Part shown: piece after piece, positions 16,101 through 24,318 of the stretch
How the letters are laid out: each line of letters opens with the position of its first letter
Numbering within the stretch: the first letter of the stretch is position 1
NCBI GenBank assembly: GCA_008363215.1
Contig: RHKP01000019.1
Coordinates: forward strand, 1-52,895
Source of the DNA: Cyanobacteria bacterium CYA
Lineage (GTDB): Bacteria; Planctomycetota; Phycisphaerae; Phycisphaerales; UBA1924
Direction of reading: 5' to 3'
Length of the DNA stretch: 52,895 bases
Program-made: the position numbers and the translations under genes
Notes under the pieces: generated by a model
What the model saw: only the letters and a program-made list of their open reading frames with translations
The model's database searches: none
What the model was told of the DNA's origin: nothing

Positions 16101-16672
16101 TGGACCTCGCGGAGGTAGGCGGCGAGTTCGAGATCGTTGCCGAGCCGGCGGCCCTCGGGGGTGAGGTACGATCCGTCGCTCTGCCACCCGACCTGGCCGT
16201 CCTTGATGGTCGCGCCCCGGCCGTGGGGCTGCGCGTACTCGACGGTGTACATGTAGATCTCGCCCAGGCCCGTGGCGATCGGCCCCATCACGGGGTCTAC
16301 GCCGGGCGGCAGCGACTCGCTGGCCTCGCCCAGCCGCTCGCTCACCTGCTGGCGGGCAAAGAAGATGTTGACATTGTCCTCGAAGACGGCCGTGACCTGC
16401 GCGAACCCGTTGCGTGACAGCGACCGCGTGGACTTGAGGCCCGGGATGCCCGCCAGCGCGTTTTCGATGGGGAACGTCACCTGCTTCTCGACCTCGACCG
16501 GCGAGAGCGACGGCGCGGTCGCGTTGATCTGAACCTGGTTGTTGGTGATGTCCGGGACCGCGTCGATGGGGAGTTTCTTGAGCGAGTAGACACCCACCGC
16601 GGCGACCAGCGCGGTGAGGACAACGATGAACCAGCGGTTCTTGATCGAGAAGTGCAGGACGGCTTCAAGCAT
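13124..16672 (-). CDS. czcA: Heavy-metal efflux RND pump, CzcA family
   Basis: 1182 aa inner-membrane proton/metal antiporter of the HME-RND family. It opens with a first transmembrane segment (NRWFIVVLTALVAAVGVYSL) and the VPDITNNQVQI motif. TM4 contains DFGLIVDGAVIIVENCLRRL near residues 428-445, the pattern of CzcA (Zn/Co/Cd) pumps. A His/Asp/Glu-rich insertion sits at about 685-712 in the periplasmic region (GEHDEHTHGEADEDHAHEGP), suggesting metal collection. The C-terminus has a long Pro/Ala-rich tail. It is the last gene of a leftward operon, 57 bp after czcB. Substrate (Zn, Co, Cd or Ni) is inferred from family only. Confidence 0.93.
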   Translation of the reverse strand: MLEAVLHFSIKNRWFIVVLTALVAAVGVYSLKKLPIDAVPDITNNQVQINATAPSLSPVEVEKQVTFPIENALAGIPGLKSTRSLSRNGFAQVTAVFEDNVNIFFARQQVSERLGEASESLPPGVDPVMGPIATGLGEIYMYTVEYAQPHGRGATIKDGQVGWQSDGSYLTPEGRRLGNDLELAAYLREVQDWVIRPQLKGIKDVAGVEAIGGYVKQYHVQPDPMKLVSYGLTFSEVIEAIEKNNVSTGAGYVEHNGESYLVRATGRIENIDQLSSIVVGTRNGVPIYVRDIVVPDGVGIGRELRTGSASENGEEVVVGTVIMLLGANSRTVAAAVDARMPEIQKSLPAGIHAKTVLNRTKLVDATIKTVQKNLLEGAVLVIVVLLLLLGNVRAALICAAAIPLSMLMTATGMVQNKVSGNLMSLGAIDFGLIVDGAVIIVENCLRRLAEAQHHNGRVLTLQERLHEVMVAAKEMIQPSVYGQAIIVTVYFPILALTGVEGKMFHPMAMTVIFALIGAFILSLTFVPAMVAILIRGKVTEKEMFLVRWAKAAYEPVVRLSVRLRWAIVAAAVVAFLASALLFTRLGQEFVPTLDEKDLAMHAMRIPSTSISQSQAMQFDVERAVAGIPEVAFVYSKTGTAEMATDPMPPNVSDTFIIFKDKSQWRSEADLDRLIAEKTEAMERLGSHGEHDEHTHGEADEDHAHEGPKVEGHKGKLIKLIELTVATVPGNNYEFTQPIQMRFNELISGVRGDVAVKVYGDDFESMTRTAQQVLAAIQEVPGAADAKMEQVEGLPVMTVDIDRAAIARYGLNIHDIQQVVAAAIGGAEAGLVFEGDRRFDLVVRLPDEIRGQIEALERLPIPLPGGEERGMVGALASAAGGGGLAGLVQTRETGFIPLGDVAKVDVAEGQNQVSRENGKRRIVVQCNVRGRDLGSFVRDAERAVESIALPAGQWLDWGGQYENLVAAKERLTIVVPICFGLIFLLLFSTFKSVRYAVLVFSAVPLGLTGGIIALWLRDMPFSISAAVGFIALSGVAVLNGLVMVSFINQLRREGLTRDEAIIRGSLVRLRPVLMTALVASLGFVPMAVASGTGAEVQKPLATVVIGGLISSTLLTLVVLPALYRIFTGRDPSGRPEPVAQEWERPESGPLEVHAAAAQPPSGPSGATAGPLPPPFPRTAPPDH

Positions 16673-16729
16673 GGTGGGCCTCTGCGGAATGACGGGAGTT
16701 GTTCAGGAGCGGAGATTTGCGTCGTTGAA

Positions 16730-18094
16730 TCAGTGCTCGTGGGCCGCCGAGCCCTTGCCGAACTCGGCCTTGAGGATGAATGAGCCAGATGCGACGAACT
16801 TCTCACCCTCGACCAGCCCGGCCAGAACGGGCACAAGACCGCCCACGGTCGGGCCCACGGTGAGCGCCCGCTTCTGGAACGTGTTGGGCTCGCCGGCGAC
16901 CGGCACGAACACCGCCGGGCCGCCCTCGACCGTCTGCACGGCTTCTTGCGGGACCGCAACCTGTGGAGCCGGCACGGTCCCGTCGGCGGCCGCGCTCGCG
17001 ATTTCGGCCTGCGCGAACATGCCGGGCCGCACGGCGCCGTTTCTCAGGGCACTCCTGGGGACTTCGATGCGCACCTCGGCGGTGCGGGTGGAGGGATCGA
17101 CCAGCGGCGAGATGAACGCCACCGTTCCCTCGTACCGGTGGGCCGCTCCCGAGCCGACCGCAATCCACGCCTTGGCACCCGGCGCGATGGACGTGAGCCG
17201 GGCTTCGGGTACATCCGCGAGCACCCACAGGGTGGTCGTGTCTGCGAGCACCATCAGGGACTCGCGGTCGGGGCTGACCAGTTCGCCCAGCGTGACCTCG
17301 CGCTGCACCACCTGGCCGCCGATGGCGGCGCGGATGGTGTAGCGCGGCGCGATCTCACCGGTCGAAGCGAGTGTTTCAACGGCGATTCGGTCCATCCCCA
17401 GCAGATGAAGGGCGTTCTCGGCAGCGACCGCCGCGGCCTCTGCGGACTTGAGATTGGCGACGGCGGCCTTGTATTCGGCCTCACGCTTCTGAACCTCGGT
17501 CAGAGAAATGCCCTGAGACTGCTCCAGCAGACCCTTGGCGCGATCCCACGCGGCCTTGGCGAGGTCTACCTGGGGGGCTGCGGCTTGGGCCGCCGTCTGC
17601 TTGAGCAGGTAGTCGGCCTGGGCCTGGCCGAGTTCCGGGCTCTCGACCACTACCAGCGGGTCGTCCTTCTTGACCTGGTCTCCGAGCCGAACCTTGATCT
17701 GGACTGCGCGGCCGCGGAGCGGCGAGCCGACGTGGGCCATCGCCTCGGTGTTGAAGCCGACGCGCGCGGGCGCGACGAACGTCGGCCTGAGCGCCCACAT
17801 CTGGGCCTCGTCCACCTTGACGCCGTAGCGCTCGACGGCCTCACTGGTCAGCGTGACCTCGTCGGCGTGCTCCTCCTCAGCGCTGTGGTCGTGGTCGTGA
17901 CCCTCGGCGTGCTGCTCCTCAGCGCTGTGGTCGTGGTCGTGACCCTCGGCGTTCTGCTGCTTGGCAGCCGCTGCGCCGTGGTCATGCCCATCGTCCTCCT
18001 GGTGTTTCTTGCAGGACGAGAGCAGCAGGGCGAGCGAGAGCGCTGGTATGAGAAGGGGTGTGAATGAGCAGTGGGTCGATCGAGTGTGAATCAT
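16730..18094 (-). CDS. czcB: Periplasmic adaptor of a heavy-metal RND system, CzcB family
   Basis: 454 aa membrane fusion protein. The start at 18094 is preceded by GGAG with about 8-nt spacing. A lipoprotein signal (ALSLALLLSSCKKHQ) gives a lipid anchor at Cys. Directly after it lies a His/Asp-rich region with two 14-residue repeats (GHDHDHSAEEQHAE), likely a metal-binding spacer. The rest is a standard adaptor: lipoyl/barrel-sandwich segments (VGSPLRGRAVQIKVRLGDQV), a helical hairpin (about 190-260) and a beta-barrel with WVLADVPEARL. It connects CzcA to CzcC across the periplasm. Confidence 0.9.
   Translation of the reverse strand: MIHTRSTHCSFTPLLIPALSLALLLSSCKKHQEDDGHDHGAAAAKQQNAEGHDHDHSAEEQHAEGHDHDHSAEEEHADEVTLTSEAVERYGVKVDEAQMWALRPTFVAPARVGFNTEAMAHVGSPLRGRAVQIKVRLGDQVKKDDPLVVVESPELGQAQADYLLKQTAAQAAAPQVDLAKAAWDRAKGLLEQSQGISLTEVQKREAEYKAAVANLKSAEAAAVAAENALHLLGMDRIAVETLASTGEIAPRYTIRAAIGGQVVQREVTLGELVSPDRESLMVLADTTTLWVLADVPEARLTSIAPGAKAWIAVGSGAAHRYEGTVAFISPLVDPSTRTAEVRIEVPRSALRNGAVRPGMFAQAEIASAAADGTVPAPQVAVPQEAVQTVEGGPAVFVPVAGEPNTFQKRALTVGPTVGGLVPVLAGLVEGEKFVASGSFILKAEFGKGSAAHEH
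17873..17956 (-). repeat. Two tandem 42-bp repeats encoding His-rich segments of CzcB
   Basis: Copy 1 covers 17873-17914 and copy 2 covers 17915-17956; they differ only near the end of the second copy. Each encodes 14 residues of GHDHDHSAEE type. The array is in frame, so copy-number change would alter the number of metal-binding His residues without breaking the gene. Confidence 0.85.
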
Positions 18095-18128
18095 GTGATG
18101 TGCTCCGACACGGCTGATGCGTCTGCGT

Positions 18129-19574
18129 TCAGCGGTTTGAGTCGTGAGAGACGTTGACAGTGGGGATGGGGATGAGTGAAGAGACAGGCACGGCGGGCAG
18201 GGTTGTCGGCGGGGACTGGCCAAGCGTCGCGGCTACGCCCGGGCCACCCACTGCGCGTTGCAGGCGCACGAGCGCGACCGACACCTGCTGCTCGACCTCA
18301 ATGGCCTTGGCCCGGGCGGCGCGCAGATCCTGCTCGGCGAGCAACAGGGCCGTCACATCGGTGTAGCCCGCGCGATAGGCATCCTCGGCCTGCTGCCGGC
18401 GCTGCTGCTGGAGGGGGATCAACTCCGATTGCACAAGGTGCAGGTTGGCAGCGCCCGCGGCCAGCGATTGGAAGGCGACGCGGACTTCTTCCACAACCTT
18501 GCGCCTGGCGAGCGTGAGGCTGTGGCGAGCCTCGATCTGAGCAGCCGTCACGCGGGCACGCGCCGCGTGGCCCGTGTCGAACAGGGGTATCGGTGTCGAA
18601 ACCGATGGTCCCACGGACCAGTCGCCGTCGCGCTGGGCATCGATGCTGACACCGAGCCCCTCCCACGGGAGGAGTCGCGCCAGCGCGGCGTCGTCGCCGA
18701 GCGCGGCGAGTGTCCAGGCCACTGACTGGACTTCCGGACGGTTCTGCAACCCCGCGTCGATCCAGCGGGCCTCGACCGTGGATGCAAGCGCGGGGGCTGT
18801 CCACGGGTCAACCCGCCACGCCGCCGGGCCGGACGGTTCGCCGATCAGACGGGCCAGACGCAGACGCTCTTCACGGAGTTGCCTCCTGGCTTCCGCGATG
18901 TCCACATCGAGTTCGACGCGTTGGGCTTCAAGAGTGGTCAGGTCGCTCCGCGTGCCTTCCTGGGCCTCCAGCCGCGCCCGGGCGGTGGACACGAGTTTGT
19001 CGAGTAGTTCTCGTCGCTCGACAAGCACCGGCACGAGCGATTCCAGGGTCTGGACGGCGATGTATCGCTCCTGCACGTCGGCGACGGTGTCGAGCGCCAC
19101 TGTCACCGCGTCGGCCGCGGCTTGACGGAGGCGATTGTCCGCGGCGCTCGACTGTCGCGGGATCTTGAGCGCCTGGATGAGATCCTGTGCAAGCGAGACT
19201 TCGATCTGCGGGGAACCGGGCCCCCATCGAAGGACGAAGTTGAGCACAGGATTTGGCAGGAGCCGGGCCTGGTCGGCATCGGCCATCGCGATGCGGACGC
19301 GGGCGAGTGCCGCCTGGACCCCCGGGTCGGTCGTGGCGGCACGGCGAACGGCCTCACCGAGCGTCAGCGTGTCTCCGGCCACGGGGGACTCATCAACCGG
19401 GCCGCCGTCAGTGCGGAACTCGATGGGCTGGCCAAGGCCGAGCGCTGTCGATGCGGCGGCTTCAGCCGCGGGATCAGGCCGAGTGGCGGCACAGCCAGCG
19501 AGTTGAACCAAGGCGGCGGCGCACGAAATCAGGGTTCGGCCCGCTCGCGCGGCGTGGATAGCGCGTATCTGCAT
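18129..19574 (-). CDS. czcC: Outer-membrane factor of a heavy-metal RND system, CzcC/TolC family
   Basis: 481 aa. The start at 19574 has GAGGA 6-7 nt upstream. A lipoprotein-type signal (AAALVQLAGCAATRPD) is followed by the two-repeat outer-membrane efflux protein architecture: LTLGEAVRRAATTDPGVQAA and LLPNPVLNFVLRWGPGSPQI in the first repeat, and ARARVTAAQIEARHSLTLAR plus QQAEDAYRAGYTDVTALLLA in the second. It forms the trimeric channel for the CzcBA pump. CzcB starts 34 bp downstream on the same strand. Confidence 0.9.
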   Translation of the reverse strand: MQIRAIHAARAGRTLISCAAALVQLAGCAATRPDPAAEAAASTALGLGQPIEFRTDGGPVDESPVAGDTLTLGEAVRRAATTDPGVQAALARVRIAMADADQARLLPNPVLNFVLRWGPGSPQIEVSLAQDLIQALKIPRQSSAADNRLRQAAADAVTVALDTVADVQERYIAVQTLESLVPVLVERRELLDKLVSTARARLEAQEGTRSDLTTLEAQRVELDVDIAEARRQLREERLRLARLIGEPSGPAAWRVDPWTAPALASTVEARWIDAGLQNRPEVQSVAWTLAALGDDAALARLLPWEGLGVSIDAQRDGDWSVGPSVSTPIPLFDTGHAARARVTAAQIEARHSLTLARRKVVEEVRVAFQSLAAGAANLHLVQSELIPLQQQRRQQAEDAYRAGYTDVTALLLAEQDLRAARAKAIEVEQQVSVALVRLQRAVGGPGVAATLGQSPPTTLPAVPVSSLIPIPTVNVSHDSNR

Positions 19575-19711
19575 TGGATGTCCTCGGAAGGCCGAATCGG
19601 TCAGTTCTGCGTGGGGAAGCCGGTGGCCGAAGCCACCACAGGCCGCGTTGCAAGGCAAACGCCGCCATACCTCGGGCGCTGCGAGAAACAGCGCCGGGAC
19701 GGACCGACCAC

Positions 19712-20140
19712 CTAGACGAGGAGAATCACAGATCGAAGCCGTTGGAGCGAATCCGGCGGCCGCTGCGATCGTGCGCGGTCCCAGAGAACCTGGGTCGACG
19801 GCACATCGATGTGAAGCGTGATCACCGCCAGCATCACCGGGATCGGAACCGGCAGATCGTTCGTCGTGCGCGGCGGCGTCATCGTGACTTCGTGATCGCC
19901 ATTGATCGGCGTGTCATCGCACGGGTGCGCCGGTCCGGTGTCGCCCCCTGGCTCGTCAGCGTCCGACCCGCAACTGGTCGCGCACTCGCCACTGGCATTT
20001 TGAGCACATCCCCACTCGATTCGAGATCCGCCGTGGCCGTCGCGGCAGACCACCATGCCGCTGGCGAGCAGCGTATTGGTCAGCCCGAACCAGATCAGGC
20101 AGAGCCAGGCGACGGCGGGATGGAAGCGTTTGCGGGCCAT
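19712..20140 (-). CDS. Small exported Cys-rich protein preceding czcC
   Basis: 142 aa with an N-terminal hydrophobic signal or anchor (AVAWLCLIWFGLTNTLLASG), then a Cys-containing ectodomain: MVVCRDGHGG, WGCAQ, ECATSCGSD, HPCDDTPI. A VxCxxxDGH motif with later Cys residues is common in small periplasmic proteins encoded at the head of CzcCBA operons. No function is assigned. A role in metal binding or sensing is inferred from the operon. czcC begins 137 bp downstream. Confidence 0.65.
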   Translation of the reverse strand: MARKRFHPAVAWLCLIWFGLTNTLLASGMVVCRDGHGGSRIEWGCAQNASGECATSCGSDADEPGGDTGPAHPCDDTPINGDHEVTMTPPRTTNDLPVPIPVMLAVITLHIDVPSTQVLWDRARSQRPPDSLQRLRSVILLV

Positions 20141-20923
20141 TTCGGGGCTGTGGAGGAGGCAGAGTATATTGGCTCAATCGCGGGCGCACTTCCACTATCG
20201 ATTCTGCATCCGGACATCTGAGAATAGACTCTTTCGTCGGGCGTGGCTGTTCCCGCAGGTGACCTGTATCCAGAAAGTTGATTCATGTGCCATGAGCGTC
20301 GTGGGGGCTTCGACCGGGCCTGGAACACTCTCGGCGGATCGAACTTGGCGTCATCGGCGCCCGTTTCGGAGCGATGACCGGTTTGCCCGCGTCGCGCAGC
20401 CGCCCGCGGGTGTAGGCGCGCGCCGGGTCAGTGCAATCGGGACGCTGGGCAAGCAGTTCGGCGGCGATGGCGCCTCCTACTGCCCCGCGCCACAGGTCTT
20501 TGCGTTGCAGCCCGCAGGCAAGCCCGGCTCCGCGAAAGTTCCGGTGCGCCGATTGCTCGAGAAAGAACTTCGAAAGCATCCTGGCACCGAGACGTGCGAT
20601 GCACTGCCAAGGCCAGCCACGTCGGCTTGCTTTGTGGTGTAGCCGGGGCCCTTTGCAGGGCTTCCCGGGCGAGAGGTGAACCACGCCGCCCGCCGGGCGT
20701 CGTTGCCGCTTGAGTGTTGAGAGCGCGATCCGATTCATGACGCGGCCACCGACAACAACCGCCCCCGCGAACCGCCAACCTGGGTGCGGGGCCCGGGTGA
20801 TCTCCTGCCGGCACGTCTCGCGGCCGGCGGCGCGTCCGTCAGCCCCCGAGATTGCCGGGCGCCGGCGTTCGGGCGGCATGGGTCCGCATCCGTCGTGCCC
20901 GACGCGGTCCATATGCTCCTCGC
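20141..20923. other. Divergent intergenic region, no supported gene
   Basis: 783 bp between the leftward czc operon and the rightward methyltransferase gene. Open frames here (for instance leftward 20283-20742) have no recognisable domain and no clear ribosome site, so I do not call them. A TATACT-like box on the minus strand near 20165-20175 could belong to the czc promoter. A TATGCT at 20912-20917 lies 6 nt before the methyltransferase GTG. Confidence 0.4.
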
Positions 20924-23602
20924 GTGACTGCGACGCGATCCTCAGCCGCCCCATGCGCGCGGGCAGGGCATCTACCCGCACGCCGCGATCTCCTGCTGCG
21001 TGAGCCGGCGCGCCGCGCGATCGAAGCCCTGGGCGCCGCCGTCGCCGCCGACCCGCGCAATGCCGACCTGCGTGCGAGCCTGGCCGACCCGGGCAACGCC
21101 CAAGCCTTCTTCCGCGAACTGCAATGGACTTTCGCGCGTCTTTCCTTTCTGCTCGCCGCCGAAGGACGTTCATTGCTCGGCCGCGCCGAACCCGGGGTTG
21201 ATGCGCTCACGGCGCTGCTGGCACGCCTTGACACGCCGCAGCGAGCGGACACGGCCCCTTCGCTGTGGTCGCGCTGGCTCGACGCGAGCGCCTGCCTGTT
21301 CACCCCTCTCCCGCGACATACTCGGCCGCGGAGTCGGTTCCCCGCGCTGGCATCCACTCTCTTCGACCCCGTCCACACGCCCATTCTCAACGCGGCCAGC
21401 GTGACCGACGACGCACTGCTCGGGGTCTTGCGCATCCTCTGTCATTCCATCGAGCCCGATGAGCCCATTGACTGGCGCAGCGTACTTCCGTCGCACATCG
21501 GCTCGGCATACGAGTCGCTGCTCGGGTTGCACCCGGGTTCCGTCGCGGACGGCCGCCCGTTCACGCTCGAACCCCGTCGTCAGTCTGCCCGTTCCGGCGC
21601 CGGCGCTTTCTACACGCCGCACACTCTCGTGCAACACCTGCTCGATGAATCGCTTGAGCCGCTCATCCGCGACGTAGTGGATTCGTGCCCGACGCCCGAG
21701 CAGCGCCGCGACGCCATCCTCGGGATTCGCATCTGCGAACCCGCGTGCGGTTGCGGGAACTTCCTCGTCTCCGCCGCCCGGCGACTGGCCGACCACGTGT
21801 TGGCCGTCACGCCCCCGTGCCTTGCGCAAGAGTCCGAGGCGTTTCGCCTGGTGCTCGAGCAGTGCATCCACGGCGTCGACATCGACCCGCTGGCGGTCGA
21901 ACTGGCCCGTGCCGCACTCTGGCTCGAACTGGCCCAGCCAGGCGCGTCCATGCAGTTTCTGACTTGGCGCATCGTCTGCGGCGACGCGCTGGTGGGAGGC
22001 GAAGCGAGGTTCGTCGCGCAAGGAATCCCCGACCACGCGCTCCAAGCCCGAACTCCCGCCGACTCCTCTGCCCTTGCCATTGCCCGGCGTGCTAATCGTG
22101 CCGAGCGCCGCAGCGCCGGCCCGCCATCGCAGACCGACGCGTCCGGTCGCAGGCGTGCCTCGTTCGATGCGTGGTGCGCCGCCTTTTTCGCTCACCCGAC
22201 CGGCCCGGGCGCCCGCTTCATCACCACGTCCGACCTGGCTGACGCGCCCTGCGCCGACCCGCCCACCGACCCGCGTGCGCCTCGCTTCTCTCCGCTGGCC
22301 GAGACCCTGCAATCTCTCGCCATGCAGCACCGCTTCATGCACTGGGAACTTGCCTTTCCCACGATCTTCGACGGCCCCTTCCCCGGTTTCGACCTGATCA
22401 TCGGAAACCCTCCCTTCCTCAACCAACTCGAATCCGCCACCGCCTCCAGCCGCGCCCGCGCTGCGCTGCTCAAGCATCGCACCGACGGGCTGATCAAGCG
22501 CTACGCCGACGAAGCCTCCGCTTTTCTCGCGGTCTGCTTCAGCCTGCTGCGGAAGCGCGACGGCTCTCGGCTTGCGTTCGTGCAGCCGCAATCCGTCCTT
22601 TCCGCCTCCGACATCATCCCGCTCCGTCGCGCCCTGCTCGACGAAAGCGTGATCTCTGCGCTGTGGCTGTCCGGTGGTCGGATGTTCGCCGACGCCTCGG
22701 TCCGCACCTGCGCCCTTGTTCTCGTCCGCTCGACGCAGGCCGAGTTCTCGCCGCGTTGCACCATCGGGCCCGACTTCGAACCGCTGCCCACGGTCACGCT
22801 TTCGCGCGAGTACCTGCGTGCGCAGGACACCTGGTCTGAACTGGCTGCCCCTGCGTTCGGAGTGCCCGGAGTCCGACTCACCCACGACCGCACGCTGGCC
22901 GACATCGCCACCGCCACCGCCGACTTCCGGGACCAGTATTACGGACTCAACGGCTACATTGTCGAATCAACCGATCTCTCGGCGTCGCAGCAGTCCGACT
23001 GGCGGTCCTTCCCGCCGATCATCACCTCGGGGCTGATCGACCTGGCAGCCTGTCGCTGGTCGCACACGCCGACGCGCCTGCTGCGCCGATGGTGGCAGGC
23101 CCCGCGCCTGGATCGCCGGCGCATGGAATCGCACGGCGATCTGTCCGCCTGGGTCGATGCCCGGCTGGTACCCAAGATCCTGCTGGCCACGCAGCCCCGC
23201 GTCATGGAAGTGCTCGTTGACGAGCAGGCCCACATGCTGCCCAGTGTGCCGGTCATCACCATGACGCCGCGCGAGCCGGCATTGCTCTGGCTGGTCGCCG
23301 CCGCGCTTGCCTCACCCGTGGCGACCGCCGAAGCCGCCCGTCGTTACGCCTGCTCGGGCCTGCACCATCACGCGATCAAACTCAGCGCCCGCCAGTCACT
23401 CACGCTCCCGCTTCCCATCGACGACTCGCTGTGGCGCCGCGCGGCCGCCGACTTTCAGTCGCTTTCGTCACTGGCCCTTGAGTCGCCGGATCGACCCGCT
23501 GCGCTGCGCCGCTTCGCGCGAACCTCATGCCAGGCCTTCGGGCTTGCGGAGCCTGGCGATCTGGTCGGGTGGTGGCTTGAGCGACAAGGGCTTTCTCCCT
23601 GA
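20924..23602 (+). CDS. Solitary N6-adenine DNA methyltransferase (type IIG/Eco57I-like class)
   Basis: 892 aa. The GTG at 20924 was chosen; the frame is open further upstream, but that sequence is low-complexity and Arg-rich. Residues about 225-245 read GAGAFYTPHTLVQHLLDESL, the typical entry to gamma-class N6 methyltransferases. Motif I is CEPACGCGNFLVSAARRLAD near 270, an acidic loop CIHGVDIDPLAVELARAALW near 315, and the catalytic motif IV is IIGNPPF near 492. C-terminal segments look like a target-recognition domain. No N-terminal PD-(D/E)xK nuclease motif is evident and no restriction gene is adjacent. It may be an orphan or epigenetic methyltransferase, or a BREX/PglX-like relic. Confidence 0.82.
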   Translation: MTATRSSAAPCARAGHLPARRDLLLREPARRAIEALGAAVAADPRNADLRASLADPGNAQAFFRELQWTFARLSFLLAAEGRSLLGRAEPGVDALTALLARLDTPQRADTAPSLWSRWLDASACLFTPLPRHTRPRSRFPALASTLFDPVHTPILNAASVTDDALLGVLRILCHSIEPDEPIDWRSVLPSHIGSAYESLLGLHPGSVADGRPFTLEPRRQSARSGAGAFYTPHTLVQHLLDESLEPLIRDVVDSCPTPEQRRDAILGIRICEPACGCGNFLVSAARRLADHVLAVTPPCLAQESEAFRLVLEQCIHGVDIDPLAVELARAALWLELAQPGASMQFLTWRIVCGDALVGGEARFVAQGIPDHALQARTPADSSALAIARRANRAERRSAGPPSQTDASGRRRASFDAWCAAFFAHPTGPGARFITTSDLADAPCADPPTDPRAPRFSPLAETLQSLAMQHRFMHWELAFPTIFDGPFPGFDLIIGNPPFLNQLESATASSRARAALLKHRTDGLIKRYADEASAFLAVCFSLLRKRDGSRLAFVQPQSVLSASDIIPLRRALLDESVISALWLSGGRMFADASVRTCALVLVRSTQAEFSPRCTIGPDFEPLPTVTLSREYLRAQDTWSELAAPAFGVPGVRLTHDRTLADIATATADFRDQYYGLNGYIVESTDLSASQQSDWRSFPPIITSGLIDLAACRWSHTPTRLLRRWWQAPRLDRRRMESHGDLSAWVDARLVPKILLATQPRVMEVLVDEQAHMLPSVPVITMTPREPALLWLVAAALASPVATAEAARRYACSGLHHHAIKLSARQSLTLPLPIDDSLWRRAAADFQSLSSLALESPDRPAALRRFARTSCQAFGLAEPGDLVGWWLERQGLSP

Positions 23603-23693
23603 CCGGTTCCACCTGCCTGGGGCGTCGGGCGTCCGATACGACGTCAGAAAGGTGCGTTGCAAGACCGCACCCAGCCTGTCCGATTTCAGGCTA

Positions 23694-23719
23694 TTGACTT
23701 ATGTAGATATCTTTATACT
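23694..23719 (+). promoter_or_regulatory. Promoter and candidate operator of the ArsR-RND operon
   Basis: TTGACT (23694-23699) and TATACT (23714-23719) form a -35/-10 pair with a short 14-bp spacer. Between them lies the palindrome AGATATCT (23705-23712), extended to an imperfect 18-bp dyad (23700-23717). ArsR/SmtB proteins repress from such AT-rich dyads overlapping promoters, so autoregulation by the next gene is likely. Confidence 0.6.
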
Positions 23720-23728
23720 ATGACATCC

Positions 23729-24073
23729 ATGAGCCCCGCGCCGCTGCCCAGCCCCCTGTCCCCCAAGGCCGCCGAGCAGGCCGCCTCGTGCCTGCGCACC
23801 ATCGCCCACCCCGAGCGCCTTCGCATCATCGAACTCCTGCTCGATGATCGTCGCCGGTCGGTCAGCGAAATCGCGCAAGCCCTCTGTGTCGCTCAGCCGG
23901 CCGTGAGCACCCACCTTCGCATCATGCGCGACCGCGGGCTGATCCGCCCCGAGCGCCAGGGTCGCGCCGTCTTTTATCGCGTCGCCGAGCCTCACCTCTG
24001 CGACGTCATGCTCTGTGTCCGCTCCCGCTTCGCCTGCGCCGCCCCCCGCAAGCGAACCAGAAAGGCAACGTGA
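23729..24073 (+). CDS. ArsR-family transcriptional regulator
   Basis: 114 aa winged-helix repressor: AASCLRTIAHPERLRIIELL, then SVSEIAQALCVAQPAVSTHL (recognition helix) and GLIRPERQGRAVFYRVAEPH. Several Cys residues (SCL, ALC, HLC, MLC and FAC) could sense metal or redox, though the classical CVC motif is absent. An ATG at 23720 abuts the -10 box, so I favour the ATG at 23729, 9 nt after it, which would give an almost leaderless message. It heads an operon with DUF2892 and an RND adaptor and pump, which it probably controls. Confidence 0.85.
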   Translation: MSPAPLPSPLSPKAAEQAASCLRTIAHPERLRIIELLLDDRRRSVSEIAQALCVAQPAVSTHLRIMRDRGLIRPERQGRAVFYRVAEPHLCDVMLCVRSRFACAAPRKRTRKAT

Positions 24074-24100
24074 CCGGCGCCCCCGGTCGGAGGATCTGAC

Positions 24101-24304
24101 ATGACTGTTGAACGTGCATTGCGTCTCATGGCCGGCGTGGTCGTTCTCGTCAGCACGGCCCTGGCATACTTTGTGTCGCCCTGGTGGCTCCTGCTCACCG
24201 CCTTCGTCGGACTCAACATGCTCCAGTCTGCGTTCACCAACTGGTGTCCGGCCGTCTGGTTCTTCCAGAGGCTCGGCCTGAAGCGCTGCACGCCTGTTCA
24301 CTGA
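24101..24304 (+). CDS. DUF2892 inner-membrane protein (YgaP membrane-domain-like)
   Basis: 67 aa with two hydrophobic helices (LMAGVVVLVSTALAYFVSPW and WWLLLTAFVGLNMLQSAF), a Cys in TNWCP and a short basic tail, the normal form of DUF2892. GGAGG lies 8-10 nt before the ATG. These proteins often accompany ArsR regulators and sulfur or redox genes. Here it sits between the regulator and the RND adaptor. Confidence 0.85.
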   Translation: MTVERALRLMAGVVVLVSTALAYFVSPWWLLLTAFVGLNMLQSAFTNWCPAVWFFQRLGLKRCTPVH

Positions 24305-24318
24305 CTCTGGAGTTGCCC

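Noticed and set aside
14120..16417. Long open frame (765 aa) on the plus strand opposite czcA
   Set aside because: It is the antisense frame of a strongly conserved RND gene; the composition (Asp, His, Arg, Val rich) is typical of GC-rich shadows.
17873..17956. CRISPR-like repeat
   Set aside because: Only two adjacent copies without spacers, in frame inside czcB; it is a coding tandem repeat.
20283..20742. Leftward open frame of about 150 aa in the czc/methyltransferase gap
   Set aside because: Basic, low-information composition, no ribosome site or domain recognised, and other frames in the same stretch are equally open; high GC explains it.
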